Part shown: positions 6,935-14,894 of the stretch, one piece after another
How positions within the stretch are numbered: the stretch's first letter is position 1
Layout: every line of letters begins with the position of its first letter
Source of the DNA: an uncultured Roseburia sp.
GTDB taxonomy: Bacteria; Bacillota; Clostridia; Lachnospirales; Lachnospiraceae
Reading direction: 5' to 3'
Length of the DNA stretch: 64,000 nt
Assembly (NCBI GenBank): GCA_934317215.1
Contig: CAKREH010000016.1
Coordinates: forward strand, 1-64,000
Made by a program: the position numbers and the translations under genes
The notes under the pieces: generated by a model
Databases searched by the model: none
What the model was told of the DNA's origin: nothing
The model's input: only the letters and a program-made list of their open reading frames with translations

Positions 6935-9046
6935 TTACTCACCCTGGTAATTGTTTCGTACGTACTGTTCGACCTCTGTATTATCCTCTGGCATACGGCA
7001 GCCGACGATAAAGACGTTCTCATTGTCTGTGCTTCGGATGATATGACCTTCTAACTGGCGGGCATTTTCCACCGGAAGATCAGGAATCGATAAGGTGATA
7101 TCAGAACCGATCGCACTGGAAAAGAAATTATCACGGACACTGAATGCAAAGCCGCCGGCACTGATGTTGATCATCTGACCGTTATATTGTTTACCGGTCT
7201 GTTTTACCGTGATCGTACACTTGTTAGAGATCGGCATACGAGGATATTTACGCCGGTTAACAACCTTCGGGTTGGTTGTAACTGTAATCTTATACATATC
7301 GGATGACTGACCACGCATCGTGGTGATCTCAGCATTTTCCCAGATATACAATGCGTTTGTCACGGAAATCTGCAGTTCGTAGATAAAATCCCTGTTTCTG
7401 GTATCAATTGAACTGCCGGAAGGAACATGCAGACGCGCTGCGATTCCACTATCTAAGGATTCTGCCACTTCGCCGTGAACGGTGAAAGAAGAACTGCCGT
7501 TCTTTGCAATCAGGACGACTTTCATGCCGGGTCTGGCATCGCCGATTCCCATGAAACCTCCGGTACCAAGCTCACCCATCAATTTTCCGACAATGTTTTC
7601 AATCTTGTTTACATTGACGGCGGATTCCTCGTATTTGCTCAACATTGTGCGTGAAACATCGTCTGACTGGTTGATGCATTTTGTCATGACATCCATGGTA
7701 TCACAGACCTGTTTCATGTTGTCAACCATATCGTGATTAGAAGATTCCACATCTTTCATGGCGCCATCGATTACTTTAATGTTTTCACCGAGTGTTGTTG
7801 AGTCCTGCGTAATACTGGAAACACTTTCTTTTACGAGCGTCAGTTTCTCACGTGTTGTCTGGATCAGTTCAAGCGTCTGCGTGATGGACTGTGTCATCTT
7901 TCCGGAAGTTGCATCTAAATGGGTCAAAGCGTCACGGATGCGGCCGGAGGAATTTTTTGTCTCCACACTGAGCCCCTGGATCTGGTCAGCTACAACGGCA
8001 AAGCCTTTTCCGGCAGCACCGGCTCTGGCAGCTTCGATGGAGGCGTTTAAGGCGAGGAGATTTGTCTGGAAAGTAATTCCTTCGATTGTTCCGGTCTCTT
8101 CCTTTACCATATCAAAATCCTGTTTGAAGTTCTCTAAAACCTGTTCGACCTGTGTGGACAGATCTGCCATTGTGTTGGTGGTTGTCACAACATCGGCAAG
8201 CTCTTCGGCACTTAAGTTTGCGTGCTCGATGGATTCCTGAATCAGATTTACCATCTTTTCGATCAGAGCTGCCACATTTTGCACCTGCATGTTGATATCG
8301 GAGGTTTTATCCATGGAGGACATCGTTTTTGTATAAAGAATATCGTTATTCTGGGTAAGCTCTTCCATACTTTTTACAACGGAATCAGCTCCCTGTTTGT
8401 TTTCGTCGGCAAGTTCGCGGACAACGGTGACACCGTCAACAATGGAACTGCTGGCACCTTTTACCTGTCCGACTGTAGTTACCACGCGGTCTAAATTGTC
8501 CCGGATGGAGTTGACGAGTGCGCCGTCAGATTCGTTTAAATGGTCGATGGAAACAACGTAACAGATATAGCAGAGCAGTATCGTGGAAATCTGAAGATTG
8601 TAATCGTTCGCTGAGATATTCGGGTTGATTCCATATATATTATGTAAAACAAGATGGACAATCACGATGATCTCATTGGCAATACCACACCGGATCATGT
8701 ATTTGCGATCCTTAAAAAGAATCAGCATACTTGTCAGAGGCAGGATATAGCCAAAAGCGATCGCGGAATCCGTGGTAAGGATGACGTAGGTGTAAAACGA
8801 ACCGTAACCGACGGCAACGATTTCCTTATATATAGAAGAAGCTTTTCCATTGATCTTTAGTACGAGAATACCAATGAAAAAGGGAACCCATGCCATGAGA
8901 AGAAAGGTTGTGTAATATTTTGCTGAGTGAAGCCCCTGGGATGTCTCAGAGCCATAGGACAAAGTCATGATGGCGATTAAGATCAGCCAGACCGTGCGTG
9001 CTTTTGCATTTGACTTTGCTTTGAAATACGATTCGTTATACTCCAT
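6935..9046 (-). CDS. membrane chemoreceptor fused to a C-terminal YcgR-like/PilZ (c-di-GMP) module
   Basis: A 703-residue signalling protein. Residues 1-170 form about six membrane helices with almost no extracellular domain. The next 340 residues are a methyl-accepting region with the tip LNASIEAARAGAAGKGF. After it comes a module resembling the flagellar-brake protein YcgR: a beta-rich N domain (about 495-595), then a PilZ domain (598-695) with the c-di-GMP-binding motifs RKYPR and NISAGGF. The usual HAMP domain is not obvious. It may therefore join chemotaxis signalling to the second messenger c-di-GMP (inference). The start at 9046 follows a structured leader (9052-9148). Known families: MCPsignal and PilZ; the membrane part is unassigned. 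Confidence 0.88.
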   Translation of the reverse strand: MEYNESYFKAKSNAKARTVWLILIAIMTLSYGSETSQGLHSAKYYTTFLLMAWVPFFIGILVLKINGKASSIYKEIVAVGYGSFYTYVILTTDSAIAFGYILPLTSMLILFKDRKYMIRCGIANEIIVIVHLVLHNIYGINPNISANDYNLQISTILLCYICYVVSIDHLNESDGALVNSIRDNLDRVVTTVGQVKGASSSIVDGVTVVRELADENKQGADSVVKSMEELTQNNDILYTKTMSSMDKTSDINMQVQNVAALIEKMVNLIQESIEHANLSAEELADVVTTTNTMADLSTQVEQVLENFKQDFDMVKEETGTIEGITFQTNLLALNASIEAARAGAAGKGFAVVADQIQGLSVETKNSSGRIRDALTHLDATSGKMTQSITQTLELIQTTREKLTLVKESVSSITQDSTTLGENIKVIDGAMKDVESSNHDMVDNMKQVCDTMDVMTKCINQSDDVSRTMLSKYEESAVNVNKIENIVGKLMGELGTGGFMGIGDARPGMKVVLIAKNGSSSFTVHGEVAESLDSGIAARLHVPSGSSIDTRNRDFIYELQISVTNALYIWENAEITTMRGQSSDMYKITVTTNPKVVNRRKYPRMPISNKCTITVKQTGKQYNGQMINISAGGFAFSVRDNFFSSAIGSDITLSIPDLPVENARQLEGHIIRSTDNENVFIVGCRMPEDNTEVEQYVRNNYQGE

Positions 9047-9051
9047 AAAAT

Positions 9052-9148
9052 CTCTCCATTCCTGCCCGTTTTTCAGGGCATCATAAGTTTGTGCGTAAGC
9101 ACAAATCTTGCGTGTGAAAAATCTTATTTTTCACACTATTTTCCTCCT
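9052..9148 (-). promoter_or_regulatory. structured 5' leader, family C copy 1
   Basis: Leader of the chemoreceptor-PilZ gene. In transcript order: AGGAGG (9143-9148); a GTG-started frame of 17 codons (9134-9081) spanning hairpin 1 (GTGTGAAAAAT/ATTTTTCACAC, 9112-9136) and hairpin 2 (TTTGTG/CACAAA); its TGA overlapping GATG; hairpin 3 (GCCC/GGGC); then CAGGAATGGAG, whose GGAG is the ribosome binding site of the gene. Near-identical arrangements occur at 18685-18779 and 53722-53835, and shorter ones at 48389 and 59861. Confidence 0.7.
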
Positions 9149-9216
9149 GTGTAAGTTAGGACTAAAGTAACACCTTTAATCAGATTTTAAGTTTATATCG
9201 GGGTACTGTCAATCCT

Positions 9217-9507
9217 TTAAAGCAATAAAGACTGAAAATGATCTTTTTCCTTTTCCCAGTTCTCATTAAGCCAGTCCACGACCTGGAGCTTTCCGTCCTC
9301 TGTAAAAGGAAAGGTGGCAGAGCTTTTTAAGGAATCATCTGTGACTGCAAAGTTATAGGGACCCGGCCAGTAAGTGGCACGGAAAATGTCATGATCGGAC
9401 TCTTCCTCATGGTCCTTCTGGATCAGGTAGCGCATGCCTTTGTAGCTGCCGGTAAATTTTTCTTTTTTATAGAAATTAAGGTTTAATATGTCCTCCGGTG
9501 TGATCAT
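9217..9507 (-). CDS. conserved-looking small protein of unknown function, 96 aa
   Basis: A well-started small gene: AAAGGAG lies eight bases before the ATG at 9507. The acidic, soluble product has no signal peptide or membrane helix. It contains YKGMRYLIQKD near residue 22, a Trp-rich middle (ATYWPGPYNFAV) and a C-terminal amphipathic helix (VVDWLNENWEKEKDHF). I do not recognise a named domain. It lies upstream of the chemoreceptor-PilZ gene on the same strand but is separated by that gene's own leader, so it is probably independently expressed. Confidence 0.75.
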   Translation of the reverse strand: MITPEDILNLNFYKKEKFTGSYKGMRYLIQKDHEEESDHDIFRATYWPGPYNFAVTDDSLKSSATFPFTEDGKLQVVDWLNENWEKEKDHFQSLLL

Positions 9508-9785
9508 GGTGATGTCTCCTTTATAAATAAAAATGAATGGGATTACAAAGTATCTCTATTATAACAGCTGCAGACAGAGATGGAAAGCAGCATAACGGTG
9601 AAATGCATATAATATAGAAGAAACAGGAAAAGGTGAAATCTTTAACGGAATATAAATATTCCCAATAATTAAAATAATGAAAGAAAATTCATACATTTAG
9701 GAAGGTTTTTGAATGATAATGCAAAAGAATGGAAATTACTGGAAAAAGCGTTATATTTATACATGCCTGAAAATGAGAAAAAGTA
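9508..9785. other. gene-free gap before the opp promoter
   Basis: AT-rich stretch. I see no convincing gene, repeat or RNA; an open frame at 9713-9925 is discussed under rejected observations. Confidence 0.5.
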
Positions 9786-9813
9786 TTGACAAAAAACGGC
9801 TCGCATGTATAAT
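9786..9813 (+). promoter_or_regulatory. consensus promoter of the opp operon
   Basis: Perfect -35 TTGACA (9786-9791) and perfect -10 TATAAT (9808-9813) at 16-base spacing. It implies strong transcription of the peptide transporter, moderated by the leader hairpin that follows. Confidence 0.85.
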
Positions 9814-9856
9814 AAAAAAAGTGTTGTTCGTCGGGAACACACAGTTGTATATTTTT

Positions 9857-9897
9857 AAAGTGCAATGGGCAAAGAGGTCTGTTGGCACTTTTTTTTG
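9857..9897 (+). terminator. leader terminator/attenuator upstream of oppA
   Basis: AAAGTGC (9857-9863) and GCACTTT (9885-9891) followed by a T run to 9896, lying about 45 nt into the transcript and 105 nt before the oppA start. Its position between a consensus promoter and the gene suggests premature termination control; no competing anti-terminator pairing was established. Confidence 0.55.
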
Positions 9898-9951
9898 CTT
9901 ATACAAAAATATTTTAGCGCGATAACGTGCTACAACAATAATGTTATAAAG

Positions 9952-9963
9952 ACGCCATGGCGT
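9952..9963. promoter_or_regulatory. perfect palindrome in the oppA leader
   Basis: ACGCCATGGCGT is a 12-bp perfect palindrome with no loop, followed by TTTTTAT. With no loop bases it would fold poorly as RNA, so a protein-binding site is an alternative to a second terminator. Its role is not determined. Confidence 0.35.
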
Positions 9964-10002
9964 TTTTATATATAGAACAATTTTCTATAAGGAGGAACTA
10001 TT

Positions 10003-11919
10003 ATGAAAAAGAAACTGATTTCTCTTTTTCTGATCGGTGCCATGACTACCGGAATGGTAGCAGGATGCGGTTCAGGAAACAGCAATGCTGATGCGGGAAA
10101 CAACGCTTCTTCTGACAACGCTGCTGTAGAGGGTACAGAGGCAGCTGCAGACGGCACAGAGAGTACTTTTAACGGTACTTACAGCAACAAACAGGTAATC
10201 TTAGGCGAGAGCTCTGAAACAAGTGGAGATATCACTCCATTCTGGGCAAACGGTGCTTCTGATTACGACGCATTCAAATTAGTTACAGGTATGGCTCCGA
10301 TCGACAGAGACCAGACCGGTAAATGGATCGAGAACCCGACTGTTCTTGACAATCTGGAAGTAACAGATAACGAGGACGGAAGCAGAACTTACACAGTTAA
10401 GATCAAAGACGGCTTAAAGTTCAGCGATGGTTCTGATATCAATGCAGATGATTACTTATTAACATACATGTTAAGATGTAATGAGATGGTTACGGATCTC
10501 GAAGCAAGTAACTTAACAGACAGTACTGTTCAGTATGTAAAAGGATATGATGCATATTTAAATGGTGAGAGCGATACATTCGAAGGACTTCATCTGATCG
10601 ATGACAAGACTTTCTCTGTAACGATCGATGCACAGTATATGCCATACTATTATGGACAGGCTTTGATCTCCAACCAGCCGGAGTCTATGGACTTATGGAT
10701 GCCGGAAGATGTTACTTTAGAGGATACAGAGGATGGTGTGAAATTCTCTGATAACTTTACTTCTGAGTATATCGGTGACAAAGTACAGGCTGCAAGATAT
10801 AACTATAATATCTGCTCCGGTCCTTATATGTTCACATCTTATGATGAGAATGCATATGCTTACACTCTGACAAAGAACCCGAACTTCCCTGGTAACTTTG
10901 AGGGACAGACAGCAAATATCGAAACTGTTATCGTAAAATATACACCACAGGATACTATGATGGATCAGTTAAAGACTGGTGCTGTTGATATCTTATACCA
11001 GGTAGCAGACGGTGATCAGATCGAGCAGGGTCTTGACATGGTAGAAGAGGGTAACTTCAATTACTTAAGCTATGGCCGCGCAGGTTACGGAATGATCTCT
11101 TTCAAATGTAACCAGGGACCGACCCAGTTTAAAGAAGTACGTCATGCGATGGCTTACTTACTTGACCGTGTAACATTCGCACAGACATTCACAGGCGGAC
11201 ATGGTACGGTTGTAAGCGGACCTTATGGTACACAGCAGTGGATGGCTGAGGAATACGCAGAAGAATTAGACGGATTAAACTCTTACACATACAGCCTTGA
11301 CTCTGCAGTCAAAGAATTAGAGGATGGCGGCTGGGTATACAACGAAGATGGTTCTGATTACTCAGGTTCCGGAATCCGTTACAAGAAATTAGATGATGGT
11401 ACTTACATGCCGTTAGTCATCGAGTGGTTCTCTTCTGAGAATAACTCTGTATCTGACCTGCTTGTAACTTCCTTACAGCAGAACCCGGATGTGGAAGCTG
11501 CCGGTATGAAGATCAACCAGACTGTTGGTACTTTCACAGACTTACTGACCTATTACTATGACAGCTCAACAGAGAACCCATATCAGATGTTCAACTTAGC
11601 AAGTGGTTTCGGTAACCCTTACGATGTTGCATATCAGTATGAGCCAGGTTCTTCTAACAACACCAACGCATTAGAGGGCGAAGAAGGACAGAAACTGTAT
11701 GATCTTGCACTTGCCATGAATCATACAGAAGAGGGTGATGATGAGACTTATGCAAAAGCATGGTTCGATTTCATCGCTGACTGGAATGATGAGCTTCCTG
11801 AGATTCCGCTGTACTCCAATGATTATCATGACTTCTTCACATCAAAATTACATGATTTTGAAGAAGATGGATACAACTGGGATGCAACAAACGCAATTCT
11901 GTATGCAAACATGGAGTAA
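10003..11919 (+). CDS. oligopeptide ABC transporter substrate-binding lipoprotein (OppA-like)
   Basis: The cell-surface binding protein of a peptide importer (SBP_bac_5 family). A lipoprotein signal peptide is clear: MKKK, a hydrophobic core, then the lipobox VAGC with the lipid-bearing Cys near residue 23. A Ser/Asn/Ala-rich linker follows, then the two-lobed binding domain. Length 638 residues, slightly long for the family. AAGGAGG precedes the start. It is the first gene of the oppABCDF operon and is separated from oppB by a strong hairpin, which probably raises its abundance over the permeases. Peptide length preference cannot be inferred. Confidence 0.92.
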   Translation: MKKKLISLFLIGAMTTGMVAGCGSGNSNADAGNNASSDNAAVEGTEAAADGTESTFNGTYSNKQVILGESSETSGDITPFWANGASDYDAFKLVTGMAPIDRDQTGKWIENPTVLDNLEVTDNEDGSRTYTVKIKDGLKFSDGSDINADDYLLTYMLRCNEMVTDLEASNLTDSTVQYVKGYDAYLNGESDTFEGLHLIDDKTFSVTIDAQYMPYYYGQALISNQPESMDLWMPEDVTLEDTEDGVKFSDNFTSEYIGDKVQAARYNYNICSGPYMFTSYDENAYAYTLTKNPNFPGNFEGQTANIETVIVKYTPQDTMMDQLKTGAVDILYQVADGDQIEQGLDMVEEGNFNYLSYGRAGYGMISFKCNQGPTQFKEVRHAMAYLLDRVTFAQTFTGGHGTVVSGPYGTQQWMAEEYAEELDGLNSYTYSLDSAVKELEDGGWVYNEDGSDYSGSGIRYKKLDDGTYMPLVIEWFSSENNSVSDLLVTSLQQNPDVEAAGMKINQTVGTFTDLLTYYYDSSTENPYQMFNLASGFGNPYDVAYQYEPGSSNNTNALEGEEGQKLYDLALAMNHTEEGDDETYAKAWFDFIADWNDELPEIPLYSNDYHDFFTSKLHDFEEDGYNWDATNAILYANME

Positions 11920-11939
11920 TTAAATTCATGTGAAATTTT

Positions 11940-11982
11940 ACCGGTATGTGGCGTGGGGCATTCGTCCCGCGCCCATACGGTA
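11940..11982 (+). other. intercistronic stem-loop between oppA and oppB
   Basis: Arms TATGTGGCGTGGG and CCCGCGCCCATA with an outer ACC/GGT closure form a long GC-rich stem. No T run follows, so it is more likely a 3'-end stabiliser of the oppA message or a partial terminator than a full stop; oppB has no evident promoter of its own in the remaining 110 bases. Confidence 0.6.
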
Positions 11983-12095
11983 TATATTCCGGCAAATTCT
12001 TTGATCGTTTCTTTTGGAATGGGATCAAAGGGGCATGTCAGGATTTTGTTCCTAAGGAAACGAAGAAGAAAAATCAAATGAAGGTTGGTTAAATT

Positions 12096-13082
12096 ATGTT
12101 AAAGTACGTTGGGAAAAGAATTTTATATATGATAGGGGTATTCTTTGTAGTATCCATTATCCTTTTTGTACTGTTTAATAACGTACCTGGTGACCGTGCT
12201 CTTAATCAGGTGCAGAACTTAAGAGGTAAAGTCTCCGATGAGACATTCCAGCTCCGCTATCAGGAAGCAAGAGAAAAGTTAGGATTAGACGATCCGATTC
12301 CGGTCCGCTATGTAAAATGGATGGGAAACTTGTTAAAAGGTGATCTTGGATATTCTTCCTTCTACAAAAAAGATGTGAAAGACTGTCTCTCTACACCACT
12401 GTTAAACACGATACAGATCAATATCGTATCCACGATACTCGCGTTAGCGATCACGATACCGCTCGGTATTCACTGTGCGGTCAGGAAATTTTCTAAATTT
12501 GACAATACGGTACAGGTACTGACGATTGTCGGCTACAGTATGCCTCAATATATAGTTGCACTGGTATTTATTTTTGTTTTTGCCGTAAAACTCGGCTGGT
12601 TCCCGATCAGTGGCATGAATACGCCGAACTTCCAGGGAACAGGAGTGGCATTCGTGCTTGACCGTCTCCACTATCTGGCACTTCCGGTCATCGTTATGAC
12701 GGTTGCAGCGTTAGGAAGTATGACACGTTATGTCCGTGCGGCAATGATCGACGCACTTCGTATGGATTATATCCGTACTGCAAGAGCAAAAGGTTTGAAG
12801 GAAAAGGTTGTTATTTATTCCCACGCATGGAGAAATGCACTTCTTCCGGTCATCACACTGATCATCAGCTGGTTCATGAGTATTTTCATGGGTTCGATCG
12901 TTATCGAGCAGATTTTCCAGTTGAATGGTATCGGTAAAATGTATTATGTCGGACTGATGAATCAGGATTATGATATGGCATTGGCAGTCAACATGCTCTA
13001 CTGTATCATCACACTGCTCAGCAACCTGATCACAGACTTAAGCTACGGTCTGGTAGATCCGCGTGTACGCATTGATAAGTAG
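12096..13082 (+). CDS. oligopeptide ABC transporter permease (OppB-like)
   Basis: The first membrane subunit of the peptide importer. It has the N-terminal helix followed by a large outside loop typical of OppB (RVP-D-type segment, here NVPGDRALNQ), then five more helices. The cytoplasmic EAA loop is seen as TARAKGLKEKVV near residue 230. Its 328 residues match the family. The gene ends 14 bases before oppC, in the same operon. Confidence 0.92.
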   Translation: MLKYVGKRILYMIGVFFVVSIILFVLFNNVPGDRALNQVQNLRGKVSDETFQLRYQEAREKLGLDDPIPVRYVKWMGNLLKGDLGYSSFYKKDVKDCLSTPLLNTIQINIVSTILALAITIPLGIHCAVRKFSKFDNTVQVLTIVGYSMPQYIVALVFIFVFAVKLGWFPISGMNTPNFQGTGVAFVLDRLHYLALPVIVMTVAALGSMTRYVRAAMIDALRMDYIRTARAKGLKEKVVIYSHAWRNALLPVITLIISWFMSIFMGSIVIEQIFQLNGIGKMYYVGLMNQDYDMALAVNMLYCIITLLSNLITDLSYGLVDPRVRIDK

Positions 13083-13096
13083 GAGGAACGAAAAAC

Positions 13097-14881
13097 ATGA
13101 AGATGCTCAAACACCTTTTTGGAAAAAGGGATAAAGAACTCGATGTATTACAGGAAGAAGCGCTTCAGAGTCCGCTCCGTACGGTTGTGAGGAATTTTAC
13201 CTCCAACAGACTTGCGTTTGGCGGCCTGATCGTATTTTTGGTTATTTTCCTGATCGTACTGATCGGACCAATCTTTAATCCGATCGACTTAAGTGAAAAA
13301 GAAGAGACACAGATCAATGTCGCTCCGGGACTGAACATGATGAAAGTGCCGGACGGTTTAAAAGGAAATGTAAAAGAGATTTCCACAGGTGCAACATTCA
13401 GCGTGGGCGTTGACAATGACGGAAAAGTCTATGTCTGGGGTTACACCAAGATCAGTAACAAGATCGACATTGCAAAGAAGATGCCAAAGCAGAAAGAAAT
13501 GGGAAAAGTGGTATCTGTATCTGCAGGATTTGACCACGTTATGGCACTCAATGAAGATGGAGAGCTTTTCATCTGGGGCAGTGACCGTATGGGACAGTGT
13601 CAGGTTCCGATGGAAGTAAAACATGAAAAGATCAAACAGATCGCAGCCGGTTATCAGATTTCCTATGTGTTAACGGAAGGCGGCGAAGTGATCGCATGGG
13701 GAAATGAAAATTTAAATGATGTGCGTCTGACCAGAAGAAATGGTAACAGCCATATCGCAAAGATTTCTGTTGCAAACACAACTTTAATGGCACTCACAGA
13801 TGATGGTGAGATTAGACATTTAGGAAGTCAGAAATCTGATATTTCCAATATCCCGGAGGATCTTGGAAAAGCAAAAGATATCGTGACAACATCCGATGCC
13901 TGTGTTGCACTGATGGAGGATGGTTCTCTCCGTATCTGGGGAAAAGCTAACAAGAGTGAAAAAGAGATTCCGGAGATGGATGGAGAAATCGTTTCCATGT
14001 TTGCCGGAAGATACCATATCACAGCATTGACCGATAAAGGAACGGTTTATTCCTGGGGAAGTAACGCAAAACACCAGACAGATGTTCCAAAGAAAGCAAA
14101 AGATGTTACTGCCATCTACGGCGGTACTTATCAGAACTATGCAGTGACAAAATCCGGTGATATTGTGACCTGGGGATTAAAAGGTTATCTGTTCGGAAGC
14201 GATGAGCTTGGACGTGACGTATTCACGCGTATCTTAAACGGTGGACGTATGACCATGACGATCGGTGCGATCTCCGTTATCATTTCCACGATCATCGGTA
14301 TCATCGTTGGTGGTGTGTCCGGTTTCTTTGGAGGCTGGGTAGATATCGTGTTACAGCGTATCACAGAGATCGTTGCATGTCTTCCGTTCCTGCCGATGGC
14401 GATGATCTTAACATCTATTATCGGAAACAGCATGACAGAGAGCGCAAGGATTGCCCTGATCATGGTGATCCTCGGTATATTAAGCTGGCCGAGCCTTGCA
14501 AGACTTGTCCGTGCACAGGTGCTTGCCGAGCGTGAGCAGGAGTTTGTAACTGCCGCAAATGCGATGGGTGTAAAACGTTCTGTGATCGTATTTAAGCATA
14601 TTATTCCGAATGTTATTTCGGTTATCATCGTATCCGCAACGCTTGATTTTGCATATTGTATGCTGACAGAGTCGACATTGTCCTTCTTAGGTTTCGGTGT
14701 AAAACTGCCGCGTCCTACCTGGGGAAATATGTTAAACGGCTGCGTAAGTTCCGTTGTTATCCAGAACTACTGGTGGAGATGGGTATTCCCGGCTATCATG
14801 TTAGGTATCTGTGTAATCTGTATCAATATGGTCGGCGACGGTCTGCGTGATGCTATCGACCCGAAATCAAATGAGCGTTAA
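13097..14881 (+). CDS. OppC-like permease with an inserted seven-repeat RCC1 propeller
   Basis: The second membrane subunit of the peptide importer, but 594 residues instead of about 300. Residues 1-60 are the normal OppC N terminus and first helix. From residue 363 the canonical OppC resumes (YLFGSDELGRDVF, then five helices with the EAA-loop segment TAANAMGV). Residues about 90-362 (13364-14182) are an RCC1-type insert with seven repeats, each ending in patterns such as GKVYVWG, GELFIWG, GEVIAWG, GEIRHLG, GSLRIWG, GTVYSWG and GDIVTWG. The insert replaces the short first extracytoplasmic loop, so the propeller should face outside, where the lipoprotein OppA docks. The reading frame is uninterrupted and GGAGG precedes the start, so this is not an assembly fusion by appearance. 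Confidence 0.9.
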   Translation: MKMLKHLFGKRDKELDVLQEEALQSPLRTVVRNFTSNRLAFGGLIVFLVIFLIVLIGPIFNPIDLSEKEETQINVAPGLNMMKVPDGLKGNVKEISTGATFSVGVDNDGKVYVWGYTKISNKIDIAKKMPKQKEMGKVVSVSAGFDHVMALNEDGELFIWGSDRMGQCQVPMEVKHEKIKQIAAGYQISYVLTEGGEVIAWGNENLNDVRLTRRNGNSHIAKISVANTTLMALTDDGEIRHLGSQKSDISNIPEDLGKAKDIVTTSDACVALMEDGSLRIWGKANKSEKEIPEMDGEIVSMFAGRYHITALTDKGTVYSWGSNAKHQTDVPKKAKDVTAIYGGTYQNYAVTKSGDIVTWGLKGYLFGSDELGRDVFTRILNGGRMTMTIGAISVIISTIIGIIVGGVSGFFGGWVDIVLQRITEIVACLPFLPMAMILTSIIGNSMTESARIALIMVILGILSWPSLARLVRAQVLAEREQEFVTAANAMGVKRSVIVFKHIIPNVISVIIVSATLDFAYCMLTESTLSFLGFGVKLPRPTWGNMLNGCVSSVVIQNYWWRWVFPAIMLGICVICINMVGDGLRDAIDPKSNER

Positions 14882-14894
14882 AGGAGGAAACAAA

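Noticed and set aside
9112..9136. Hairpin 1 of leader family C as an ordinary terminator
   Set aside because: No T run follows, and in all three copies it lies inside the leader upstream of an expressed-looking gene rather than at a gene end.
9713..9925. Possible 70-residue gene
   Set aside because: It runs across the consensus opp promoter and the leader terminator, has only a weak AGGAAGG-like site and a composition dominated by AT-rich codons.
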